Shown: positions 8,908-18,765 of the stretch, one piece after another
How positions within the stretch are numbered: the stretch's first letter is position 1
Layout: each line of letters begins with the position of its first letter
Translations under genes and position numbers: made by a program
Assembly: GCF_005144415.1 (NCBI RefSeq)
Contig: NZ_SWJE01000015.1
Span: forward strand, 1 to 64,000
Length of the DNA: 64,000 nt
Reading direction: 5' to 3'
Source of the DNA: Trinickia terrae
Lineage (GTDB): Bacteria; Pseudomonadota; Gammaproteobacteria; Burkholderiales; Burkholderiaceae
Notes under the pieces: generated by a model
The model's input: the letters and a program-made list of their open reading frames with translations, nothing else
What the model was told of the DNA's origin: nothing
Databases searched by the model: none

Positions 8908-9771
8908 ATGAGCAGCCCCACTTTGCAAAACCCCGTGCAATATCGCGCACCGTCGCCGGTGCTTGGCGCGATCAAGAAGGTGCTGCCGGGCGTGATCGCC
9001 TGGCTGATCGCCGCGGCGCTCTTCTTCCCGATCTTCTGGATGACGATCACTGCTTTCAAGACCGAGCAGCAGGCGTACGCGTCGTCGCTGTTCTTCATCC
9101 CGACGCTCGAGAGCTTCCGCGAGGTGTTCGCGCGCAGCAACTACTTCGCGTTCGCCTGGAACTCGGTGCTGATCTCGGCCGGCGTCACGGCGATCTGCCT
9201 GGTGTTCGCGGTGCCGTGCGCCTATGCGATGGCGTTCTTCCCGAACCAGCGCACGCAGAAAGTGCTGCTGTGGATGCTGTCGACGAAGATGATGCCGTCG
9301 GTCGGCGTGCTCGTGCCGATCTACGTGATGTGGAAGAACGCCGGCATGCTCGACACCGTCTGGGGGCTCGTCGTCGTCTACTCGCTGATGAACCTGCCGA
9401 TCGCGGTGTGGATGGCGTTCACCTATTTCAACGAGATTCCGAAGGACATTCTCGAAGCCGGGCGCATCGACGGCGCGGCGACCTGGCAGGAGATCGTCTA
9501 CCTGCTGATGCCGATGGCGCTGCCGGGGCTCGCATCGACTGCGCTCCTGCTCGTGATCCTGTCGTGGAACGAGGCGTTCTGGAGCATCAACCTGTCGAGC
9601 TCGAACGCTGCGCCGCTCACGGTGTTCATCGCGTCGTACTCGAGCCCTGAAGGGTTGTTCTGGGCGAAGCTGTCGGCCGCGTCGCTGCTGGCCGTGGCGC
9701 CGATCCTGATCGTCGGCTGGCTGTCGCAGAAGCAGCTCGTGCGCGGCCTCACGTTCGGGGCGGTCAAATGA
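8908..9771 (+). CDS. smoG: Polyol ABC transporter, permease 2
   Basis: A 287-residue MalG-type permease with about six membrane helices and the cytoplasmic loop EAGRIDGAATWQEIVYLLMP, which contacts the ATPase. ATG 8908 has a good ribosome site (GGCAGGAGG). The last bases overlap the start of the HAD gene as ATGA, so the two are coupled. Confidence 0.9.
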   Translation: MSSPTLQNPVQYRAPSPVLGAIKKVLPGVIAWLIAAALFFPIFWMTITAFKTEQQAYASSLFFIPTLESFREVFARSNYFAFAWNSVLISAGVTAICLVFAVPCAYAMAFFPNQRTQKVLLWMLSTKMMPSVGVLVPIYVMWKNAGMLDTVWGLVVVYSLMNLPIAVWMAFTYFNEIPKDILEAGRIDGAATWQEIVYLLMPMALPGLASTALLLVILSWNEAFWSINLSSSNAAPLTVFIASYSSPEGLFWAKLSAASLLAVAPILIVGWLSQKQLVRGLTFGAVK

Positions 9772-10490
9772 CCATGACCGCTTACGCGAAGCGCGGCGAG
9801 GCCAACGGCGGCAAGTCGGTGCTGATCTGCGATTGCGACGGCGTGCTGATCGACAGCGAAGCCGTCGCCGCGCAGATGCTCGTGAGCGAGCTGGAAGCGC
9901 GCTGGCCCGACGCCGACGTCGAGCCGGTCGTGATGCCGCTGCTCGGCCTGCGCATCGAGCGCGTGCTGGCCGGCGCCGCGGCGCAGCTCGGCAGGACGCT
10001 CTCGGCCGGCGACATCGAGGCGATCCGCCGCGCGGTCGAGGCGGCGGCGATAGAAGCGCCGATGGTCGCCGGGATCGAGACGGCGCTCGCGCAGATCGAC
10101 CTGACCAAGGCGTGCGCGAGCAACAGCTATACCGACTACGTCGAGGCGGTGCTGACGCGCACCGGGCTCACGCGCTTCTTCGGCCACCGCTTGTTTTGTG
10201 CGGACAGTGTCGAGTTGCCGAAGCCCGCGCCGGACGTCTATCTGGCGGCGGCGCGCTCGCTGGGCGCGCCGCCGGAGGCGTGCCTCGTCGTCGAGGACAG
10301 CGTGACGGGCGTGACCGCCGCGACCGCCGCGGGGATGACGGTGATCGGCTTTATCGGCGGCGGCCACGCGACGAGCGCGCAGATGGATGCATTGCGCGGC
10401 GTCGGCGCGCGGCACGTGTTCGACGACATGAGCGAGCTGCCGCGGCTCGTGGAGCAATGGCGGGTAAGCGGGGCGCTGAACGTCCACTGA
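9768..10490 (+). CDS. HAD-family sugar-phosphatase-like hydrolase
   Basis: A 240-residue HAD hydrolase, subfamily I with an alpha-helical cap: motif I DCDGVLIDSE near residue 22, motif II Ser in CASNSYTDY, motif III Lys in LPKPAPDVYLAA, motif IV VVEDSVTGV. Relatives dephosphorylate sugar phosphates or 6-phosphogluconate, or isomerise hexose phosphates. Its coupling to smoG (4-bp overlap) and position inside the transporter operon suggest it removes or recycles a phosphorylated polyol or ketose. The actual substrate is unknown. Confidence 0.82.
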   Translation: MTMTAYAKRGEANGGKSVLICDCDGVLIDSEAVAAQMLVSELEARWPDADVEPVVMPLLGLRIERVLAGAAAQLGRTLSAGDIEAIRRAVEAAAIEAPMVAGIETALAQIDLTKACASNSYTDYVEAVLTRTGLTRFFGHRLFCADSVELPKPAPDVYLAAARSLGAPPEACLVVEDSVTGVTAATAAGMTVIGFIGGGHATSAQMDALRGVGARHVFDDMSELPRLVEQWRVSGALNVH

Positions 10491-10535
10491 GTTGGCGTGG
10501 GCTTGAACGGAACTTGAATAGACGGGAGACAGATC

Positions 10536-11651
10536 ATGGCAAGCGTGACATTGCGCAACGTGGCGAAGCGCTATGAAGACAACGAGGTGCTGCGCAACGT
10601 GAACCTCGACATCAACGACGGCGAGTTCGTCGTCTTCGTCGGCCCGAGCGGCTGCGGGAAGACGACGCTGATGCGGATGATCGCGGGACTCGAAGACATC
10701 AGCGCCGGCGACCTCAACATCGACAGCACGCGCATGAACGACGTGCCGCCCGCCAAGCGCGGCATCGCGATGGTGTTTCAGTCATATGCGCTCTATCCGC
10801 ACATGACGCTCTACGACAACATGGCGTTCGGCCTGAAGCTCGCGGGCGCGAAGAAGCCCGAGATCGACGCCGCAGTGAAGAACGCAGCGAAGATCCTGCA
10901 CATCGATCACCTGCTCGAGCGCAAGCCGAAGCAGCTGTCGGGCGGCCAGCGGCAGCGCGTCGCGATCGGCCGCGCGATCACGCGCAAGCCGAAGGTGTTT
11001 TTGTTCGACGAGCCGCTCTCGAACCTCGACGCGGCGCTGCGCGTGAAGATGCGGCTCGAGTTCGCGCGGCTGCACGACGAATTGAAGACGACGATGATCT
11101 ACGTGACGCACGACCAGGTCGAGGCAATGACGCTCGCGGACAAGATCGTCGTGCTGTCGGCGGGCAACGTCGAGCAGGTGGGGAGCCCGAACCGGCTCTA
11201 TCACGCGCCGGCGAACCGCTTCGTGGCGGGCTTCATCGGATCGCCGAAGATGAACTTCCTGAACGGCGTCGTCAACGCGGTGACGGCCGACGGCGTGCTC
11301 GTGCGCTACGAGACGGGCGAAACGCAGCGCTGCGCGGTCGAGCCGGGCAATGCGCGCGTGGGCGACGCGGTGACGGTCGGGATCCGGCCCGAGCATCTGC
11401 ATATCGCCGGCGCGGGCGACGACGGCATCGCTTCGCGGACGATGACGGTGGAATCGCTGGGGGATGCCGCGTATCTGTATGCGGAGTCGGCAGTGGCGCC
11501 GGATGGGTTGATCGCGCGCATTCCGCCGCTCGATCAGCACGACAAGGGAGCGACGCTCAAGCTCGGCGCGACGCCGGATCACTGCCATCTGTTCGATAGC
11601 GATGGGAAGGCGTTCGATCGGCGGATCGTGGAGGTGCGGTCGGCGGCGTGA
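10536..11651 (+). CDS. smoK: Polyol ABC transporter, ATP-binding protein (MalK type)
   Basis: A 371-residue ATPase of the MalK/UgpC group: Walker [10 protein letters not shown], signature LSGGQRQRV, Walker [13 protein letters not shown], switch His in VTHDQVEA, and a C-terminal TOBE-type regulatory domain from about residue 240. A GGGAGA ribosome site precedes ATG 10536. It energises SmoFG and is probably the last gene of the plus-strand polyol operon. Confidence 0.92.
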   Translation: MASVTLRNVAKRYEDNEVLRNVNLDINDGEFVVFVGPSGCGKTTLMRMIAGLEDISAGDLNIDSTRMNDVPPAKRGIAMVFQSYALYPHMTLYDNMAFGLKLAGAKKPEIDAAVKNAAKILHIDHLLERKPKQLSGGQRQRVAIGRAITRKPKVFLFDEPLSNLDAALRVKMRLEFARLHDELKTTMIYVTHDQVEAMTLADKIVVLSAGNVEQVGSPNRLYHAPANRFVAGFIGSPKMNFLNGVVNAVTADGVLVRYETGETQRCAVEPGNARVGDAVTVGIRPEHLHIAGAGDDGIASRTMTVESLGDAAYLYAESAVAPDGLIARIPPLDQHDKGATLKLGATPDHCHLFDSDGKAFDRRIVEVRSAA

Positions 11652-11757
11652 GGATGAGGGGGCTCGAACGGGAGCATTCGTGGGGCACGGCCGCCAATGC
11701 GATGGCAGGCCCAGAGTAGATCGATTGGTAAACTCGACAACTGGCCAGGGGGCCTCG

Positions 11758-13389
11758 ATGCGCGCGTTTGATCGACTCAATATCTTTGCTCAGCTGCTAG
11801 CCGGCTCGGCGGCCATGGTCGCGCTGCTCGTGATGCTGGGCGGCATCGCGATCGTCGAAATGCGGCACGGCAACGACCGTGTGACGAGTCTGCAGGGCAC
11901 GCAGCTTCCCGCGGTGCGGAGCAGCCTTCAGATGGCCTCGTCCGTGCGCGAGATGGCGCTCGGCGAATTTCTCGCTGCGGGCGCGAACACCCCTGTGGAT
12001 CTCAAGCACAGCACGGATGTCATCGACGCGGGCATGGCCGCGTTCCAGGCCGCCTTGGCTGAATTTCGCACGCTGGCGGCGCGTGAAGGCCCGGACGCGC
12101 AGGCCGCCGCGAGGCGCGTGTCCGATGCGTTCACGCAGTATGTGAACGTGGATCGCAAGATCCGCGCCGCGCTGGCCGACGGCAACCAGGCCGATGCCAT
12201 GCAGCAGATCATGGGGGCCGCCGCCGCGGGGCGGGCCTCGCTCGATCGCGAGCTTGCCGGGATCGTCGCCAACAACGACGCGGCCGCGGCGAAGGAGGGC
12301 GCCGCCGCGCAGTCCGACTATCACCAGACCATTGCCACCGTGCTCGCTTTCATCGTGTGCTCCTCGGCGCTCGCCGTGGCGATCTCGGTGATCATTGCGC
12401 GCGGCGTGCTTCGGCAGCTCGGGGGCGAGCCGCGCGTTGCCGCGCACCTGACCGGCCGGATCGCGGCCGGCGACCTGTCGGTCGCGGTCCGCGTCCGGCC
12501 CGGCGATGAGGACAGCCTGATGGCGAAGCTCGCGTTCATGCGCGACCAGCTGGCGTCCATGATTGCGCATGTCAAGCACGCAAGCGGGTCGATCTCGGTC
12601 GCCTCGGCCGAAATCGCGCAAGGCAATCTCGACCTGTCGCGACGGACCGAGAGTCAGGCCAATTCGTTGCGGCAAACCGTCGACGCGATGGCAAAGCTCA
12701 ATGCGGCGGTACACCAGACCGCCGAAACCGCCGGCCAGGCGGCATCGATGGCGCAGACCGCGACGACCACGGCGCAGACGAGCGGCGACGAGGTGCAGCG
12801 CATGGTCGATACGATGCTGGGCATCCGGGCCAGCTCGACGAAGGTGGGAGAGATCGTCGGCGTGATCGAGGGCATCGCATTCCAGACCAATATCCTTGCG
12901 CTGAATGCCGCCGTCGAGGCTGCCCGTGCGGGAGAGGAGGGGCGGGGCTTCGCTGTCGTCGCGGGCGAGGTGCGCACGCTCGCGCAGCGAAGCGCCGTGG
13001 CGGCAAAGGAAATCAAGGCGTTGATCCGCGATTCGGTCGCGCAGGTGCAGGCCGGCGCGGAGCTTGTCGAAGGCGCGCGTGGCACGATCGGCGAAGTGTC
13101 CGGCTCGGTCGCGCGCGTGAGCGGCATGATCAACGGGATCTCGCTTGCGTCGGGGGAGCAGAGCGTCGGCATCGATGAAATCGCCCATGCCCTCGAGAAC
13201 ATCGATGAGGTCACGCAACAGAATGCAGCCCTCGTCGAACAGGCGGCAGCGGCGGCCTCATCGATGGCGGAACAGGGGGACCTGCTGCTGCGAGCCGCGT
13301 CCGCGTTTACGCTGGAGCCCGCAGCTCACGCCGGCAGCGAAGGGCTTGCATTCGGGCGGCGGGTCGTGGCGTTGCCGTTGGTGGCGTGA
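11758..13389 (+). CDS. Methyl-accepting chemotaxis protein
   Basis: A 543-residue transmembrane chemoreceptor: TM1 about 10-33, a periplasmic four-helix-type ligand domain about 34-190, TM2 about 192-215, a HAMP domain, then a cytoplasmic signalling domain. The hairpin tip contains [19 protein letters not shown] and [17 protein letters not shown], the CheA/CheW contact. It signals to the flagellar motor. It sits between the two arms of the polyol locus, so sensing of polyols or sugars is a reasonable but unproven guess. There is no CheR-tethering pentapeptide at the C-terminus (ends VVALPLVA). Confidence 0.92.
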   Translation: MRAFDRLNIFAQLLAGSAAMVALLVMLGGIAIVEMRHGNDRVTSLQGTQLPAVRSSLQMASSVREMALGEFLAAGANTPVDLKHSTDVIDAGMAAFQAALAEFRTLAAREGPDAQAAARRVSDAFTQYVNVDRKIRAALADGNQADAMQQIMGAAAAGRASLDRELAGIVANNDAAAAKEGAAAQSDYHQTIATVLAFIVCSSALAVAISVIIARGVLRQLGGEPRVAAHLTGRIAAGDLSVAVRVRPGDEDSLMAKLAFMRDQLASMIAHVKHASGSISVASAEIAQGNLDLSRRTESQANSLRQTVDAMAKLNAAVHQTAETAGQAASMAQTATTTAQTSGDEVQRMVDTMLGIRASSTKVGEIVGVIEGIAFQTNILALNAAVEAARAGEEGRGFAVVAGEVRTLAQRSAVAAKEIKALIRDSVAQVQAGAELVEGARGTIGEVSGSVARVSGMINGISLASGEQSVGIDEIAHALENIDEVTQQNAALVEQAAAAASSMAEQGDLLLRAASAFTLEPAAHAGSEGLAFGRRVVALPLVA

Positions 13390-13532
13390 ACGGGCGTTTT
13401 TTGGAAGCCGGAGGATAGGGGCGGGCCTCCTCCAGGCTCATTTCGCAATCCATCTCACGTGGATATGTTCGGCGGCGGCCGTCACGCTGCCCGTTTCGAC
13501 GACGGCAAAGAAGGCGGCGGGGCGGGTAAAGT

Positions 13533-14486
13533 TCATGCCCCCCCCTCCAACGCCGCCCGCGCGCAAACCTCATCGGTCACGAGCCCCGACAGCCACCCGC
13601 CTTTAAGCGCAGCCATCACCGCCCCGCGCTTTCTCTCCCCGCCCGCAAACCCGATCGTCGGCCGCTTCGGCGGCGAACCGAGCCGGATGCTCGTCACGCG
13701 CCGCCCGGTGGGCGATTCGATGCGCTTGCCGTCGGCGTCGATCGGCAGACCCAGCATCTCCGCCACCGCGTCCAGCTCCATCAGCTCGTTCAGCTCGTCG
13801 GTGGTGATGAACCCGTCTTCATGCAGCGGACAAAGCGGCCCGATATTGCCGATCCCGACAAACGCGACATCAGCCTCGCCCGAGAGCGCCTCGACGATCC
13901 GATACAGCCGGTGACTGCACCACTGCGCGCGCTCCGCTTCGTTATCGGCGATGAGCGGCGCCGGCAGCAGGAAGTGCTTGCCGCCCGTCTTCTCCGAGAT
14001 ATGCAGCGCGACGTCGTAGCGGTTCGACGAACCGTCCTGGGCAATCGCCCCGACCATCGATACCAGCCGGTGCTGCGGACGGTCGAGCTGCGCGATCTGG
14101 TCGACCGCCGCCTTCAGCGTGCGGCCGCTGCCCACCGCGATCACCATCGGCTTCTCGGCGATCAGGTAGCGCTCCATCACCTGCGCGCCGGCCACGGCGA
14201 GCTTGCGGTCGAGCGCTTCGGGGCTGTCGGCGTCGATCGGCACGACTTCGCACATCGATAGCCCGTAGCGCGCCGAGAGCTGGTCGGCCAGCGCCAGGCA
14301 GTCGGCGAGCCGATGGTCGACGCGCACGCGGATCAGGTTCTTCTCGACCGCGAACGCGACGAGCCGTTGTGCGACCGGGCGCGACACCTGAAGCTTTTCG
14401 GCGATCTCGTTCTGCGTGTTGCCGGCGACGTAGTAGAGCCAGGCTGCGCGCGTCGCGAGATCGAGTTTTTCGTTGGATTTGGGCAC
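13533..14486 (-). CDS. SorC-family sugar-binding transcriptional regulator
   Basis: A 317-residue regulator with an N-terminal helix-turn-helix (NTQNEIAEKLQVSRPVAQRL) and a C-terminal SorC/DeoR-type sugar-phosphate-binding domain of the NagB fold (VGSGRTLKAAV; VGIGNIGPL). It is last in dalD-xylB-regulator, 21 bp after xylB, with a GTG start at 14486. Members sense phosphorylated sugars. Its likely targets are the two promoters with the shared element at 5391-5428 and 17541-17579. Confidence 0.88.
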   Translation of the reverse strand: MPKSNEKLDLATRAAWLYYVAGNTQNEIAEKLQVSRPVAQRLVAFAVEKNLIRVRVDHRLADCLALADQLSARYGLSMCEVVPIDADSPEALDRKLAVAGAQVMERYLIAEKPMVIAVGSGRTLKAAVDQIAQLDRPQHRLVSMVGAIAQDGSSNRYDVALHISEKTGGKHFLLPAPLIADNEAERAQWCSHRLYRIVEALSGEADVAFVGIGNIGPLCPLHEDGFITTDELNELMELDAVAEMLGLPIDADGKRIESPTGRRVTSIRLGSPPKRPTIGFAGGERKRGAVMAALKGGWLSGLVTDEVCARAALEGGA

Positions 14487-14507
14487 GATGTCGCTGGAAT
14501 CGAAGGG

Positions 14508-15989
14508 TTATGCGAGCCGTTTGCGCGACGGCTCGAAAAGCGGCTGCACATGGCGGTACAGCTCGCGGTAGGCGGTAAGCCGCTCGCGCAGTTGCGCGTG
14601 ACGTCCGGCGTTCGGCGCGAACTCGGCCTGGACCGGCGGCTTGGAAAGCACCTGCGCCGGGTCGCCGCCCGCGGCGAGCCAGCCGAGGCGCGCCGCACCG
14701 AGCGCGGCGCCCGTCTCGCCGCCGCCGTGCTTGCGCGTCGTGGTGGCGAGCGCGTCGGCGATGAGCTGCGCCCAGTACGTGCTGCGCGCGCCACCGCCGA
14801 TCAGCGACAGCGCGCTCACCTCGGTGCCGGCCGCGGCGAGCGAGTCGAGCCCGTCGGCGAGCGCGAGCGTCACGCCTTCGAGCACCGCGTAGCCGAGCAG
14901 CGCGCGATCGGTGGCGTGCGTCATGCCGAAGAAGACGCCTTGCGCGTAGGGGTCGTTGTGCGGCGTGCGCTCGCCGGAGAGGTACGGCAGGAACAGCGGG
15001 GCGCCCGCAAGCGCGTTGCCGTCGAGCGCCTCGACTTCGGCGAGCAGCGTGGGCTCGTCGGTGCCGGTGAGCTTGCAGACCCAGCGCAGGCAGCTCGCCG
15101 CCGACAGCACCACGCTCATCTGATGCCAGCGATCCGGAATCGCGTGGCAGAACGCATGCACGGCCGACGCGGGATTCGGCCGGAAGCGGTCGCCGACGAC
15201 GCACAGCACGCCCGACGTCCCGAGCGACACGAAGCCGTCGCCGGGCTGCGTCGCGCCGATGCCGATGGCGCTCGTCGCGTTGTCGCCGCCGCCTGCCGCG
15301 ACCACGACTTCGCCTGAGAGGCCCCACTCGCGCGCGAGCTCGGCGCGCAGCACGCCCGAGGGTGCGCTGCCTTCGGCAAGCCGCGGCATCTGCGAGCGAT
15401 CCATGTTGCACGCGGCGAGCAGCGCATCGGACCAGTCGCGCTTGGCGACGTCGAGCCACAGCGTGCCGGCCGCGTCGGACGGATCGGAGACCTTGCCGCC
15501 CGTCAGCTGCAGGCGCAGGTAATCCTTCGGCAGCAAAACGCAGGCGGTCTGCCGGAACACCTCGGGTTCATGGCGCGCGACCCACAGCAGCTTCGGCGCG
15601 GTGAAGCCGGGCATCGCGAGATTGCCTGCGATGCGATGCAGGTCCGGCGCACGCTCGGTCAGCTCGGCGCATTCGTCGACGCTGCGCATGTCGTTCCAGA
15701 GGATTGCTGGCCGCAGTATGCGGTCTTCGCTATCGAGCAGCACCGCGCCGTGCATCTGGCCCGACAGGCCGATGCCGCGGATCTGCGCGAACGCGGCGGG
15801 ATGGGCCGCGCGCAATGCGGAGATCGCGGCGCGCGTGCCGTTCCACCAGTCGGCGGGGTTCTGCTCGGCCCAGCGGGCGTGCGGGCGCGAGACCGTGAAC
15901 GGCGAACCTGCGGTGCCGATCACGTTGCCGCCGGGGGCGAGCAGCAGCACTTTCACTTCGGACGTGCCGAGGTCGATGCCGAGATACAT
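14508..15989 (-). CDS. xylB: Xylulokinase
   Basis: A 493-residue FGGY-family kinase: N-terminal GIDLGTSEVKVLLL phosphate-binding loop, GQMHGAVLLD, the GGGARSTYWAQLIAD region and the AALGAARLGW tail. It phosphorylates D-xylulose to D-xylulose 5-phosphate for the pentose phosphate pathway. D-xylulose is the product of the enzyme encoded upstream (D-arabinitol 4-dehydrogenase), so the two make a complete short pathway. The gap to dalD is 86 bp. Confidence 0.93.
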   Translation of the reverse strand: MYLGIDLGTSEVKVLLLAPGGNVIGTAGSPFTVSRPHARWAEQNPADWWNGTRAAISALRAAHPAAFAQIRGIGLSGQMHGAVLLDSEDRILRPAILWNDMRSVDECAELTERAPDLHRIAGNLAMPGFTAPKLLWVARHEPEVFRQTACVLLPKDYLRLQLTGGKVSDPSDAAGTLWLDVAKRDWSDALLAACNMDRSQMPRLAEGSAPSGVLRAELAREWGLSGEVVVAAGGGDNATSAIGIGATQPGDGFVSLGTSGVLCVVGDRFRPNPASAVHAFCHAIPDRWHQMSVVLSAASCLRWVCKLTGTDEPTLLAEVEALDGNALAGAPLFLPYLSGERTPHNDPYAQGVFFGMTHATDRALLGYAVLEGVTLALADGLDSLAAAGTEVSALSLIGGGARSTYWAQLIADALATTTRKHGGGETGAALGAARLGWLAAGGDPAQVLSKPPVQAEFAPNAGRHAQLRERLTAYRELYRHVQPLFEPSRKRLA

Positions 15990-16075
15990 GGGCAGGGGGC
16001 TGGTCGTTGAGAATGCGCTACTTTAGCCGCGCGGCGCATGCAACGACAATGGGCGCTCACCCCGAATCGCCGACC

Positions 16076-17473
16076 TCACGCGCGTTTCGCGAGCCATGCA
16101 TCCACACGTGAGAGCGCCGCGCGCACCGCATTTTCGAGCGGCGCGCTCTGGGCCATGCCGCCCCACAGCAGGCGATCCGCGCAGAATGCGGCAAGCGGAT
16201 CCGGGGCGGCGAAGAACGCGCGCGCCGCGGGCTCGTCCATCACGCCGTCCTGGTAGGCGTAGGGCAGCAGGCCCTGCTGCCAGCGGTCGAGAAAGCGGAA
16301 GAACAGCGCGGGCAGCATGGCCGTCGCCGCTGGCTCTACGCCGCGCTTGACGCATTCGGCGAGCGTCGGCGCGATGAAGCCGGGGATCTTCGAGAAGCCG
16401 TCCGCGGCGACGCGCTGGTTCGTGTCGAGGATGTACGGGTTGCTGAAGCGGTCGAGCACCACGTCGCGGTAGCGCGCGAGATCGAGCGGGCTCGGCGTGA
16501 GACACGGGATCACGTCTTCGGTCACGTAGTCGTGGGCGAAGCGGCGGATGTCGGCGTCGAGCGTGCCTTCGTGGATGTAGCTCAGGCCGACGAGTGTGCC
16601 GGCCCACGCGATGCAGCTGTGCGTCGCGTTGAGGATGCGGATCTTCGCCTCCTCGTACGGCAGCACCGATTCGACGAGCTCCGCGCCTACGCGCTCCCAC
16701 GCCGGGCGTCCCGCGCAGAAGCGGTCTTCGATCACCCATTGGATGAACGCCTCGCCCATTACCGGGCAGGCGTCGGCAAAGCCCGTCGCGGCGAGCACGC
16801 GTTCGCGCACGTCGTCGGTCGGGCGCGGCGTGATGCGGTCGACCATCGAGTTCGGACAGGCGGTGTTCGCACCGAACCACGCGAGCAGGTTCGCTTGTCC
16901 GCGCTGCTCGAGGAACGCGCGCATCCCTGCGTGAAAGCGCTCGCCGTTGCTGCGCAGGTTGTCGCAGCTTTGCAGCGTGACGGGTCCCACGCCGCGCTGC
17001 ATCCGGGCTTCGAGGATCGCCGCGAGCGCGCCGTAAATCGTGGCGCGCGCGCCTTTCAAGTCGGCGGCGAGATCGGGATTGGCGGCGTCGAGGCGGTCGT
17101 GCTCGTCTAGGTAGTAGCCGCCTTCGGTGACGGTGAAGGACACGATCTTGCAGGCCGGATCGGCGCCCGCCTCGACGAGCTCAGCGAGCGACGCCGACCA
17201 CGGCACGACTCGCTGAATCGAGCGGATCGTCTCGTAGGCGCGCTCGCCTTGCGGCGTCACGGTCTCCAGCGTGTAGACGCCGTCCTGCGCGGCGAGCGCG
17301 TCGAGCACGGAGTTCATGTCGCCGCGGATGTTGCCGACCGTGAGCGACCAGCGCTCGCTCGCCGGGGATGCCTCGTTCAACCGGTGCAGATACCACGCCT
17401 GATGCGCGCGATGAAACGATCCCGCGCCGATGTGCAGGATCACGTTCGTGCCGGCGCCGCTTGAGTTGTCCAT
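16076..17473 (-). CDS. dalD: D-arabinitol 4-dehydrogenase (mannitol dehydrogenase family)
   Basis: A 465-residue long-chain polyol dehydrogenase: N-terminal [20 protein letters not shown], then VDRITPRPT, the [16 protein letters not shown] segment with the family Lys/Asn/His catalytic group, and the tail LLWGGMAQ. The N-terminus and [12 protein letters not shown] resemble DalD more than mannitol 2-dehydrogenase, and xylB next door fits D-arabinitol to D-xylulose. Mannitol to fructose activity is common in this family and not excluded. ATG 17473 begins the conserved part; the longer open frame upstream runs through the promoter. Confidence 0.85.
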   Translation of the reverse strand: MDNSSGAGTNVILHIGAGSFHRAHQAWYLHRLNEASPASERWSLTVGNIRGDMNSVLDALAAQDGVYTLETVTPQGERAYETIRSIQRVVPWSASLAELVEAGADPACKIVSFTVTEGGYYLDEHDRLDAANPDLAADLKGARATIYGALAAILEARMQRGVGPVTLQSCDNLRSNGERFHAGMRAFLEQRGQANLLAWFGANTACPNSMVDRITPRPTDDVRERVLAATGFADACPVMGEAFIQWVIEDRFCAGRPAWERVGAELVESVLPYEEAKIRILNATHSCIAWAGTLVGLSYIHEGTLDADIRRFAHDYVTEDVIPCLTPSPLDLARYRDVVLDRFSNPYILDTNQRVAADGFSKIPGFIAPTLAECVKRGVEPAATAMLPALFFRFLDRWQQGLLPYAYQDGVMDEPAARAFFAAPDPLAAFCADRLLWGGMAQSAPLENAVRAALSRVDAWLAKRA

Positions 17474-17540
17474 GGGGTGTGTCTCCAGCTGGATAGGCGG
17501 CTCAGGACGCGTTGTGGTCCGGGCCGCTTTCTTGGTCGAT

Positions 17541-17579
17541 GTGATTGGAGCATTTGCTCGCACAATGAACGAATGATCG
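17541..17579 (-). promoter_or_regulatory. Operator-like element shared by both polyol operons (copy 2)
   Basis: Read on the minus strand this starts CGATCATTCG, then after ten bases CGAGCAAATGCTC, in register with copy 1 at 5391-5428. It covers the -10 box and the expected transcription start of the dalD operon. The core GAGCAAATGCTC is one mismatch from a palindrome. Confidence 0.65.
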
Positions 17580-17601
17580 TATTCGGGTTGTCGAAAGTCA
17601 A
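17573..17601 (-). promoter_or_regulatory. Promoter of the dalD-xylB-regulator operon
   Basis: On the minus strand TTGACT (17601-17596), a 17-bp spacer and GATCAT (17578-17573) lie about 100 bp before the dalD start. Spacing and both hexamers match the smoS promoter. The rest of 17474-17712 shows no gene. Confidence 0.65.
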
Positions 17602-17710
17602 GGCAGTGACGGGAGCATTTCGATGGCGCGTTGCGGCGCGTGAAGGGGTGTGGCGTGACGCGCGCCTTGCCGAGCGGGATCGCGTCGCAGATGCTGCGGC
17701 GCACAAGCAA

Positions 17711-17738
17711 AACAGCCCGGCGTTGCCGCCGGGCTGCT
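17711..17738 (-). terminator. Terminator of the kynBUA operon
   Basis: CAGCCCGGC / GCCGGGCTG pair over a 6-nt loop (17713-17736). Read on the minus strand the hairpin is followed by TTTTG, so it suits termination of transcripts arriving from kynA, whose stop is about 45 bp upstream. Confidence 0.7.
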
Positions 17739-17780
17739 CTTATGTGAATGGACGAACGCCCGAGGGCGTCTACAACAGGT

Positions 17781-18749
17781 TCAAAGCACAGTCCGCACGT
17801 GCCAAAGCTCGGGAAACAGCACGACATCCAGCATCTTGCGCAGATACGGCGCGCCGCTCGTGCCGCCGGTGCCTTGCTTGAAACCGATGATCCGCTCGAC
17901 CGTCGTCACGTGCCTGAACCGCCACTGCCGGAACGCGTCCTCGAGATCGACGAGCTCCTCGGCCATCTCGTAGAGCTCCCAGTGTTGCGTCGGATTGCGA
18001 TAGACCTCGAGCCACGCCGCCTCGACCGACGCGTCGTGCTCCGTCGGCAGCGTCCAGTCGCGCTCGAGCCGCGCGGGCGCGATCGGAAAGCCGCGCCGCG
18101 CGAGCAGGCGCACGACTTCGTCGTAGAACGACGGCGCTTCGAGCGCCGCTTTCACCTCGGCGAAGATCTCCGGACGATGCGCGTGCGGCTTGAGCATCTG
18201 CTCGTTCTTGTTGCCGAGCAAAAATTCGATCTGCCGGTACTGGTACGACTGGAACCCCGACGACGCGCCCAGGTACGGCCGCATCGCCGTGTATTCGGAC
18301 GGCGTCATCGTCGCCAGCACGTTCCACGCCTGCACCAGCTGCTCGAGGATGCGCGAGACGCGCGCGAGCATCTTGAACGCGGGCGGCAGGTCGTCGCGAT
18401 GCACGCAGGCGAGCGCGGCGCGCAGCTCGTAGAGCGCGAGCTTCATCCAGAGCTCGCTCGTCTGGTGCTGGATGATGAACAGCATCTCGTTGTGATCGGG
18501 CGAGAGCGGATGCTGTGCCGACAAGATCTTCTCCAGCGAGAGATAGTCGCCGTAGCTCATCGACTTCGAAAAATCGAGCTGCGCATCGTGCCAGCCGGTG
18601 TCGTTGGCTTCGGGGACGTGCTGGCCGGGCGCCGCGTGCGCCGCGCCCTCGCTGCCGTGGCCGAAGGGGCAGCCGCCTTGCGGCGTCCGGGGCGTGGCCT
18701 GCGCGTCGTCGGCTCGCGCGTCTTCCGGCAATTGCATATGGTCGGTCAT
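17781..18749 (-). CDS. kynA: Tryptophan 2,3-dioxygenase
   Basis: A 322-residue haem dioxygenase that opens the indole ring of L-tryptophan to N-formylkynurenine. Family segments are clear: [39 protein letters not shown], and [14 protein letters not shown] near the C-terminus. The first ~50 residues (Gly/Pro/His-rich, CPFGHG) are a non-conserved extension seen in related Burkholderia enzymes. It is third in kynB-kynU-kynA, 16 bp after kynU. Confidence 0.95.
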   Translation of the reverse strand: MTDHMQLPEDARADDAQATPRTPQGGCPFGHGSEGAAHAAPGQHVPEANDTGWHDAQLDFSKSMSYGDYLSLEKILSAQHPLSPDHNEMLFIIQHQTSELWMKLALYELRAALACVHRDDLPPAFKMLARVSRILEQLVQAWNVLATMTPSEYTAMRPYLGASSGFQSYQYRQIEFLLGNKNEQMLKPHAHRPEIFAEVKAALEAPSFYDEVVRLLARRGFPIAPARLERDWTLPTEHDASVEAAWLEVYRNPTQHWELYEMAEELVDLEDAFRQWRFRHVTTVERIIGFKQGTGGTSGAPYLRKMLDVVLFPELWHVRTVL

Positions 18750-18765
18750 CGCAATTCTCCTCGCC

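Noticed and set aside
11652-11757. Third copy of the polyol operator before the chemoreceptor gene
   Set aside because: GAGCATTCG near 11672 resembles only one half and the CGATCATTCG part is absent.
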